DNA of 64,000 bases from Xenophilus sp003671765. Its GTDB lineage: Bacteria > Pseudomonadota > Gammaproteobacteria > Burkholderiales > Burkholderiaceae_C. The notes below the pieces were generated by a model. The model was given only the letters and a program-made list of their open reading frames with translations, had not been told where the DNA came from and searched no databases. Of this stretch, positions 58,446-64,000 are shown piece by piece. The DNA lies in the NCBI GenBank assembly GCA_051414805.1, contig CP166702.1, forward strand, positions 2,728,001 through 2,792,000, read 5' to 3'. The stretch's first letter is position 1; each line of letters opens with the position of its first letter. The translations under genes were made by a program, and so were the position numbers.

Positions 58446-59855
58446 ATGGAGCACCCGAAGCGCCTGGGCAAATACGACATCGTCCAGGTGCTGGGCGAGG
58501 GCGCCATGGGCGTGGTCTACCAGGGCCACGACCCAGGCATCGACCGCCCGGTGGCGATCAAGACCATCCGCAAGGCGCTGCTGCAGGCCGACGGCGGCAT
58601 CGACCTGGCGGGGCGCTTTCGCAACGAGGCCAAGGCCGTGGGCCGGCTGTCGCATCCGGGCATCGTCGCCATCTACGAGTACGGCGAGGATGACACCACC
58701 GCCTTCATCGCCATGGAGTACGTGCAGGGGCGCGACCTGGCGCAGGTGCTGGGCGCCACGCCGCGCCTGCCCGAGGGCACCGTCATCCGCTTCATGCAGC
58801 AGCTGCTGGATGCGCTGACCTGTGCGCACCGCGCCGGCGTGTGGCACCGCGACATCAAGCCGGCCAACCTGGTCGTCACCACCGACGGGCTGCTCAAGGT
58901 GACGGACTTCGGCATCGCGCGCATCGAGTCGGCGGCGCTCACGCAGGTGGCCGCCACCATCGGCACGCCGGGCTACATGGCGCCGGAGCAGTACCTGGGC
59001 GAGGCGATCGACCACCGCATCGACCTCTTCGCCGCCGGCGTGCTGCTGTATCGCATGCTCACCGGCCGCTCGCCCTTCGCGGCCGAGTCGGCCGAGGCCG
59101 TGATGTACCGGGTGCTGAACAAGGAGCCCGAGCCGCCCTCGCAGATCCCGGGCCTGTCGGTGTCCGCGTCCTTCGATCCGATCGTGGCGCGCGCCCTGGC
59201 CAAGGCGCCGCAGACCCGCTTCGCCAGTGCGCAGGAGTTCCGAGATGCGCTGGCCGAGCGCAGCGCGCTGCACATCGGCACGGCCGCCGACGACGCGACC
59301 GTGGTCGCCTCGCTGCACCTGCCGCTTCGGCGGGCAGACGGGCATGCGCCCTCGGGCGCCGCCAGCCGGCCGGGTTCGGCCGCGCCCTCGCGCTGGGACG
59401 CAGCCAGCCTGGCGCCCATGGAAGCGGCCCTCACGCGCTTCATGGGCCCGATGGCGCGCGTGCTGGTGCGCGAGGCCGCACGCACCGCCACCGACCTGGG
59501 CGCCCTGCAGGACGCGCTGAGCCAGCACATTCCCGATGCGGCCGACCGGGCGCGCTTCATGACCCTGCTCGGCGGGCCGGGCAGCAGCCTCGGCAATGCG
59601 GCGCGTGCCACCGGCGGCAGCGCCGGCTTCGGTTCCGGCGGCGCGGCGGTGCAGGCCCCCATCGGCACGGACGTGGTCGAGCATGCGCGCCTCGCGCTGT
59701 CGCGCGAGCTGGGGCCCATCGCGAGGTTCATGCTGAAGAAGGCGCTGGCCGAGGCGCGCTCGCCGCAGCACCTGCACGAGCTGCTGGCGCAGCAGCTCGA
59801 CGACCCGGCGCAGCGGGCAAGGTTGCTGGACGCGCTGCGGCGCAAACCGGTGTGA
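58446..59855 (+). CDS. Hanks-type Ser/Thr protein kinase with duplicated C-terminal module
   Basis: 469 residues. Kinase core 1-270: LGEGAMGVVYQGHD, Lys39 in VAIK, HRDIKPANLV (Asp136), DFGIARIES (Asp154), GTPGYMAPEQYLG. No membrane helix. The C-terminal half holds two copies of a module of about 50 residues: LTRFMGPMARVLVREAARTA (near 327) and ALSRELGPIARFMLKKALAE (near 415), each followed by a leucine-rich helix and a D-x-A-x-R-A-R motif. Same operon as FecR and the heme sensor. T6SS clusters often carry such kinases; a link to the effector genes facing it is inference. Confidence 0.92.
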   Translation: MEHPKRLGKYDIVQVLGEGAMGVVYQGHDPGIDRPVAIKTIRKALLQADGGIDLAGRFRNEAKAVGRLSHPGIVAIYEYGEDDTTAFIAMEYVQGRDLAQVLGATPRLPEGTVIRFMQQLLDALTCAHRAGVWHRDIKPANLVVTTDGLLKVTDFGIARIESAALTQVAATIGTPGYMAPEQYLGEAIDHRIDLFAAGVLLYRMLTGRSPFAAESAEAVMYRVLNKEPEPPSQIPGLSVSASFDPIVARALAKAPQTRFASAQEFRDALAERSALHIGTAADDATVVASLHLPLRRADGHAPSGAASRPGSAAPSRWDAASLAPMEAALTRFMGPMARVLVREAARTATDLGALQDALSQHIPDAADRARFMTLLGGPGSSLGNAARATGGSAGFGSGGAAVQAPIGTDVVEHARLALSRELGPIARFMLKKALAEARSPQHLHELLAQQLDDPAQRARLLDALRRKPV

Positions 59856-59860
59856 CGGGC

Positions 59861-60355
59861 TCAGTTGATCCGTGCGTTGGTGTATCGCATGCCCTGGAAG
59901 CGGCTGCCGGTGAAGTTCACCGTTTCGCCGTGCAAGCCATCGGCGGTGATCCCCACGCCAGTGCATGAGAGCAGTCGGAGGTCCTTCCAGCGGCCCTGGT
60001 CGAAATTCAATCTGTTCCAGGTGCAGCCCATGAAGCTGCAATGGAAGAGCTTGCAGTTCGCCAACTGGCCGTCATCGAAGTTGCAGCCGATGAACTTACA
60101 GCCATTGATCGCGATACCCCGCATATCGCAACCTGCGAAGGTGCAATTCGTGAACTGGCACGTGGACCAGACCGCATCGAGAAACTTGGTGGCCGAAAAG
60201 CTGCTGCCGCTGAATGTGCTCGCCGAGAAGGCGATGCCGCTCAGGTCCAGACCGGCGTAGGTGTTACCGTCGCTTTCGCCGGCAACGCACGCTGGCGCGC
60301 CGCCCTGGCCCTTGCGCCATTGGTCGTGTTCCAGGATGAGGGGTTGCGCCGCCAT
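59861..60355 (-). CDS. Pentapeptide-repeat protein
   Basis: 164 residues from ATG 60355, two bases after the preceding stop. From residue 30 the sequence is a run of A(N/D)LXX-like repeats: LDLSGIAFSAST, FSGSSFSATKF, CQFTNCTFAGCDM, CKFIGCNFDDG, CKLFHCSFMGC, making a right-handed quadrilateral beta helix. Cysteines recur at several turns. Such proteins occur beside T6SS effector genes; some may be immunity or cargo proteins. Last gene of the cassette. Confidence 0.85.
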   Translation of the reverse strand: MAAQPLILEHDQWRKGQGGAPACVAGESDGNTYAGLDLSGIAFSASTFSGSSFSATKFLDAVWSTCQFTNCTFAGCDMRGIAINGCKFIGCNFDDGQLANCKLFHCSFMGCTWNRLNFDQGRWKDLRLLSCTGVGITADGLHGETVNFTGSRFQGMRYTNARIN

Positions 60356-60357
60356 GA

Positions 60358-61713
60358 TCAGATCACGTAGGGCCGGGCGTGCAGCGTCTTGCGGTACGCC
60401 TCGTCGGGCGGGCACAGTGCGCACACCATCGCCCCTTCGGGGTCGCGCAAGTTCACTACCAGCGCCGGTTCGTTGCTTTCCCACACCGCGATCGTGGCCA
60501 GGCCGAGGGCTGCGTTCATGCTGGCGGCACCCAGTTCACCGCCCAGGCATTGCTCCAATCGGAATCCAGTGCCTGTGCTCAGCCATCCCACCTGGGGGTC
60601 CACCCTGGCGAGACACCGCGCCAACAGGCCGGCGGCCTCGCCCGTTATCGCCGCGCTATAGAACAGGCGCCGAGGCGGCTTTTGGAGCAGGGCCGGATGC
60701 CCAAGCACCTTGCGCAGCGCGCTTTCCAATGCGTCGGCCTGTTGGCTGGGTGCCATGCCCGCGTCGAAGCTCACCACCTCGGGCCGCAGCAGCAGTGCCA
60801 GCGTGGGCATCTGCGCGTACTGCTCGTACTGCGGTTGACTCCACGGCTCAGGCACATTGGGCGTGGGCTGAAACCCGCGTTCAGGAATGCCGTAGTTGGC
60901 GCCGTCGTCCCATGCCTCGCGTCGAAGCCCGCCAAAGCCATGCGCGCCGCGCGCGGTCACCCCGTTGGAAAAGGTGCTGTCCTGGCTGGCATCGATCACA
61001 TGCAGCGACCATTCGCGCAGCCAGTCGGCGGCTTCTGGCCGCGTGAGGAGCAGCGCCGAGAAAGTGTCGCGCAACTGGCCCGGGCGCTTGGGCCGTGAGA
61101 GCACGGCCTCGAGCGATTCGGCACGCTGGCCCGACGGGTCTTCCCAGCCGCCGAGCTCCGACCGCACTGCATAGCCGTCCTCGGCCCACAGCAGCAGGCT
61201 GTTCAGGTCGCCCTCGGTGTCGAACGCCCGCAGGCCGGCCCGCCAAAGGCCAACGCCGCCGGTCTCAAAGATCGGTGCGGCCTTGAACCCCAGCTCATGA
61301 AAGTTCATGGCGGCCGGCCCGCTGTGCAGTTGCCAGCGCAACTCGTCGCGGTACTTGGCGCTCCAGCCGTCGAGCGCGGACTTGTCCTTCTGCGGCGCCG
61401 GCGGCAAACCCTGGACCGTGGGAACGGGGTAGTTCTCGACGAAGCGGCCCCGCTGTCCCTTTTGCGGCCGGAAGGTGAGTGCGGCGCGCAGGGCCGCACT
61501 GCGGAACAGGCCGGCGCGCTCGCGGCAGGTGTCGAGCCTGCGCGGTGGTTCCGGCGCTTCCTCGTCGGCAGGCGCCTGGCGCTGTACGCGCTCCCACAGC
61601 GGGCCGGCCGGCACATGGTCCACGCGCAGGCCGACACCCGAGACATGCAGGTACGGGGCGGGCGATGGGGCGGCGGCCTGGTAGCGATAGCGGCGGGGCG
61701 TGTTGGTGGCCAT
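60358..61713 (-). CDS. T6SS-associated protein, possible Tla3-like (DUF2875) adaptor
   Basis: 451 residues from ATG 61713, sharing TGATG with the lipase stop. I see no signal peptide. The body has FRPQKGQRGRFVENYPVP, GWSAKYRDELRWQLHSGPAA, FSALLLTRPEAADWLREWSL and, at the end, RRLFYSAAITGEAAGLLARC and VWESNEPALVVNLRDPEG. The last blocks and the position after a Tle3-like gene remind me of DUF2875 adaptor proteins (Tla3) that load the Tle3 effector in Pseudomonas. The match is from memory and moderate. No enzyme motif. Confidence 0.5.
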   Translation of the reverse strand: MATNTPRRYRYQAAAPSPAPYLHVSGVGLRVDHVPAGPLWERVQRQAPADEEAPEPPRRLDTCRERAGLFRSAALRAALTFRPQKGQRGRFVENYPVPTVQGLPPAPQKDKSALDGWSAKYRDELRWQLHSGPAAMNFHELGFKAAPIFETGGVGLWRAGLRAFDTEGDLNSLLLWAEDGYAVRSELGGWEDPSGQRAESLEAVLSRPKRPGQLRDTFSALLLTRPEAADWLREWSLHVIDASQDSTFSNGVTARGAHGFGGLRREAWDDGANYGIPERGFQPTPNVPEPWSQPQYEQYAQMPTLALLLRPEVVSFDAGMAPSQQADALESALRKVLGHPALLQKPPRRLFYSAAITGEAAGLLARCLARVDPQVGWLSTGTGFRLEQCLGGELGAASMNAALGLATIAVWESNEPALVVNLRDPEGAMVCALCPPDEAYRKTLHARPYVI

Positions 61714-63854
61714 CACTGCCCTCCTGCCGCACTCAGCGCCGGCTGGCTTTCGCGCTGCGTGCGCGAAGGGGGTTGGGGCTTGAACTTCGCGATGTCTTCG
61801 GCCCCCGCGATGCCCGGCGGGATCGCCTTGTCCGACTCGGTCAGCTGGCCGCTGCGGTAGTACGGGTCGCTCTTCTTCCAGTCCGCCAGGTCCAGCAGGT
61901 AGTCCCAGTAGTTCTTGTCGTGCCAGGCGTAGCCCAGGCCCACCGTCAGGTCGTAGCTCAGGACGTCGGCCACGGGGGAACTGCCTCTCTGATCTTTGGT
62001 TTCAGGGTTCTTGTACCGCAGGATCGCAGCATGATTGGTGGGCGACACTGGAACGTGCCCCACTTCTTCCTGGCGCCGCCGCTCGACCTCCTCCCAGGTC
62101 TCGTAGCGCAGCCAGGGCAGCCCCTTCTCGTCCTTGTCCATCACTGTCTTGCGCTCCTGATAAGTCACATCGTCTTCGAAGTCTTCGCGTTGCTCGCTGT
62201 CGGCCTTTATCTTCTTGCCATCGGGGTCCCGACCCTCGTCGCCGCTGTACAGGACGTAGTCGCCGTCGAACTCTTGCGGCAGGCTCAGCGGCCGGGGCAC
62301 TTCAGGCGCATTGACCAGCACGCTCTCCGTATGGCCCGCCCAACTGGGCTTGAGGTCACCCTGCACCGGCACAAGGCCCAGGATCTTCTCGGTCGGCAGC
62401 TTCCACTCCTTGTCGGGCCGGCTGCCGTCCAGGTAGCGCCACTCGGAGGTGTCGTACTCGCGCTCGCCGGCCCTCACGCGCACGATCTGCTGGTGGAAGT
62501 AAGCGAGCGGCTGGCCCGTCGGCTTACTGCCTACCGGCGGGTTGTACTGGGGGTTGGTACCGCGCGCGAACAGGCGCTGCAGCACGTTGCCCCCGACCTG
62601 GCCCATGTATTTGGGCGGAATGCCGCGCCAGCCCATGCCCGAGACTGCCGACACGCCGATGACCCGGTCGCCGGGGTTGAAGTTGACGATCAACTTGCCG
62701 CGTGTGTCCGCGCGCTCGAACTTCTTCAGGCTCCACCAGGGCAAGGGGGGTGAGCCGCGGCCCGCGTCCGGGTTGTCCACCTTGCCGCCGATCTCGGCCT
62801 GCCACTGCGGCGCATCGGCGGGCTTGTAGACGTAGATCGCATGGTCGTAGATGTGGCGCGCGTCGTGCTTGACGGTGCACGCGGTCTGCGGCTCATAGGC
62901 CGTCGGGTATTTCTCGGTCGCCCCGGCCACGATCTTGGCCGCCCTGGCGAAGGTGGTGATGCGGTCCTCTTCGCTCTGCACGCTCTGCGCGCCATCGGCG
63001 GCGCTGGCGTAGTCGGTGATGGCGGTGTCGAAGCGGTAGGGCGAGCTGTTGAGGATGACGGTGTCGGGGCTGCGGACCTTTTCCTGCTCCAGGTAGAACA
63101 GCGAGCACAGCGCAATAATGGTGCCCTGGCTGTGGGCCACGATGTTGACGGGCTCGTTGGGCAGGTTGTGGCGGATGTCCTTGACCAGGTTCGCCAGGCG
63201 CCGCGCGGCGTGGGCGTAGTACAGGCGCGGGGGGCAGTCGCACAGGGTGCGGCCGATCACGGGGTTGACGGCGTTGACGTCGATCATCCCGCCCAGGATG
63301 TGCTTGCGAAAACCCGTGGGCAGCCAGAAGGAGGTGAGGGAGGCGCCGCCGTTCTGGAAGGGCCCGCCACCCCAGGCGCCGTCGGCGCGCAGCGGGTTGC
63401 CATAGGTGTCGGTCCACGCCGGGGTCATGCCGAACTGGTCGGTGCCCTTGACGATCTTGCGTCCGCCTTCGGGGCCGTCGCCAACCTTGTAGCCCCACCA
63501 GAAGGGGATGATGGGGGAGGGGATTTGCTTGTGGGCGTCGTCTTCTTTCTTGTATCTGGTGGGCTTTCGTCTGTTGCTCGACGAAGACTGATCGGGCAGC
63601 AATTGCTTAATGTCGTTTCGTCCCAAGCGCCGATTTAGCCCTGAGGCGAACTCGGCAGAGGCATCTTCGTACCACTCCCCCTCCGAGTTGACCCCGTGCA
63701 CGAAGATGATGACGCCGGGCATCAAGGAGGGAACGCCGACGGTGTGGGTCCTGTCCTTCTGCTTCTTGTCGATACCGGTGACCTTACCCTTGACCCATTG
63801 GTACTTGCCGGGGTCGGCCTCCACCGGAGCGATGGCGCTCAGGTCGGCGCTCAT
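61713..63854 (-). CDS. Tle3-like T6SS phospholipase effector (alpha/beta hydrolase)
   Basis: 713 residues from ATG 63854, ATGA-coupled to the gene cut by the edge. GVIIFVHGVNSEGEWYEDAS opens the hydrolase fold, VNIVAHSQGTIIALCSLFYL has the nucleophile Ser242 in a x-H-S-Q-G-T elbow, and VNFNPGDRVIGVSAVSGMGW follows in the acid-residue region. A long C-terminal part (GLVPVQGDL, VLYSGDEGRDPDG, the charged helix WEEVERRRQEEVG, NHAAILRYKN, YDLTVGLGYAWHDKNYWDYL) resembles the DUF3274 region of Tle3 effectors. No signal peptide, as expected for T6SS delivery. It would attack membrane phospholipids of rival cells. Confidence 0.75.
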   Translation of the reverse strand: MSADLSAIAPVEADPGKYQWVKGKVTGIDKKQKDRTHTVGVPSLMPGVIIFVHGVNSEGEWYEDASAEFASGLNRRLGRNDIKQLLPDQSSSSNRRKPTRYKKEDDAHKQIPSPIIPFWWGYKVGDGPEGGRKIVKGTDQFGMTPAWTDTYGNPLRADGAWGGGPFQNGGASLTSFWLPTGFRKHILGGMIDVNAVNPVIGRTLCDCPPRLYYAHAARRLANLVKDIRHNLPNEPVNIVAHSQGTIIALCSLFYLEQEKVRSPDTVILNSSPYRFDTAITDYASAADGAQSVQSEEDRITTFARAAKIVAGATEKYPTAYEPQTACTVKHDARHIYDHAIYVYKPADAPQWQAEIGGKVDNPDAGRGSPPLPWWSLKKFERADTRGKLIVNFNPGDRVIGVSAVSGMGWRGIPPKYMGQVGGNVLQRLFARGTNPQYNPPVGSKPTGQPLAYFHQQIVRVRAGEREYDTSEWRYLDGSRPDKEWKLPTEKILGLVPVQGDLKPSWAGHTESVLVNAPEVPRPLSLPQEFDGDYVLYSGDEGRDPDGKKIKADSEQREDFEDDVTYQERKTVMDKDEKGLPWLRYETWEEVERRRQEEVGHVPVSPTNHAAILRYKNPETKDQRGSSPVADVLSYDLTVGLGYAWHDKNYWDYLLDLADWKKSDPYYRSGQLTESDKAIPPGIAGAEDIAKFKPQPPSRTQRESQPALSAAGGQ

Positions 63855-64000
63855 CGCTGGCCCCCTTGGGGCTTGCTGGTGCACCACACCTTCGTGTCCA
63901 CAGGGGCAAAGCGGGGCTTGAAGATGAAGTCCGGAAGGTACTTCCAGTCGTTGCTTTGGGGTCGGGGCAAAGTCAACTTCAAGCTTTGCACGAGATCCGC
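63851..64000 (-). CDS. C-terminal end of an unidentified protein (partial)
   Basis: Only the last 49 codons are in the window: they include SNDWKYLPDFIFKPRFAPVD and end TSKPQGGQR. The stop overlaps the lipase start (ATGA), so it belongs to the same operon. It may be a VgrG-associated, immunity or lipoprotein gene of the T6SS cassette; too little is visible to decide. Confidence 0.6.
   Translation of the reverse strand, partial: ADLVQSLKLTLPRPQSNDWKYLPDFIFKPRFAPVDTKVWCTSKPQGGQR

Overview
The window looks like a chromosomal segment of a high-GC betaproteobacterium, most likely Burkholderiales/Comamonadaceae (Variovorax/Acidovorax-like). This rests on gene content (thiOSGE with riboswitch-controlled uptake genes, cysDN plus a ferredoxin-type sulfite reductase with DUF934, a type VI secretion lipase cassette) and on the GC-rich codon use. 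The genus is an inference.

Region 1 (1 to about 24.7 kb) is the right part of a prophage. Late genes run left to right: appendage/tail proteins (1-5755), a 2804-residue polyvalent protein thought to be ejected with the DNA (7666-16080), small structural proteins and an S74-type fibre (16133-18926), and a lysis cassette (two membrane proteins, endolysin, Rz with a nested Rz1). Three gene starts share a repeated leader module: the sequence ACCCCTsTAGGGTTCG followed by a hairpin. Two cargo islands with visibly lower GC interrupt it. One (5752-7513, minus strand) carries a membrane protein and an overlapping pair of a HEPN-like protein and a helical-repeat protein. The other (21.2-24.6 kb) carries a convergent sce7726 nuclease-like gene and a Beta-protein-family gene, a truncated SRAP-like remnant and small unknown genes. 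The prophage runs up to a tRNA-Asn whose 3' end faces it, a plausible attachment site. Integrase, terminase and capsid genes are not in the window.

Region 2 (24.9-34.8 kb) is chromosomal: a DegP-type periplasmic protease, then thiamine supply. Two TPP riboswitches with identical cores control a TonB-dependent receptor and a CytX-type permease (uptake). thiO-thiS-thiG-thiE and the divergent thiD make the thiazole, couple it, and phosphorylate the pyrimidine.

Region 3 (34.8-42.1 kb) is assimilatory sulfate reduction: cysD-cysN (ATP sulfurylase), cysH (a cluster-less reductase), DUF934 and a siroheme sulfite reductase, with ferredoxin and ferredoxin-NADP reductase genes alongside as likely electron donors. 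A 48-bp element (43/48 identical) sits upstream of both cysH and the sulfite reductase and is probably a CysB-controlled promoter.

Region 4 (42.1-56.5 kb) holds an MFS transporter, an extensin-like protein, a MOSC protein, a four-gene cell-envelope operon (PAP2 phosphatase, GT2, GT39, YdjC/HpnK deacetylase), an acyl-carrier-protein/ketosynthase/hydrolase trio, a two-component system and a divergent Lrp regulator/D-amino-acid dehydrogenase pair.

Region 5 (56.6-64 kb) has a FecR-domain protein, a c-type-heme sensor and a Ser/Thr kinase in one operon. Converging on it is a type VI secretion effector cassette: a Tle3-like lipase, a probable adaptor and a pentapeptide-repeat protein, with a further gene cut by the window edge.
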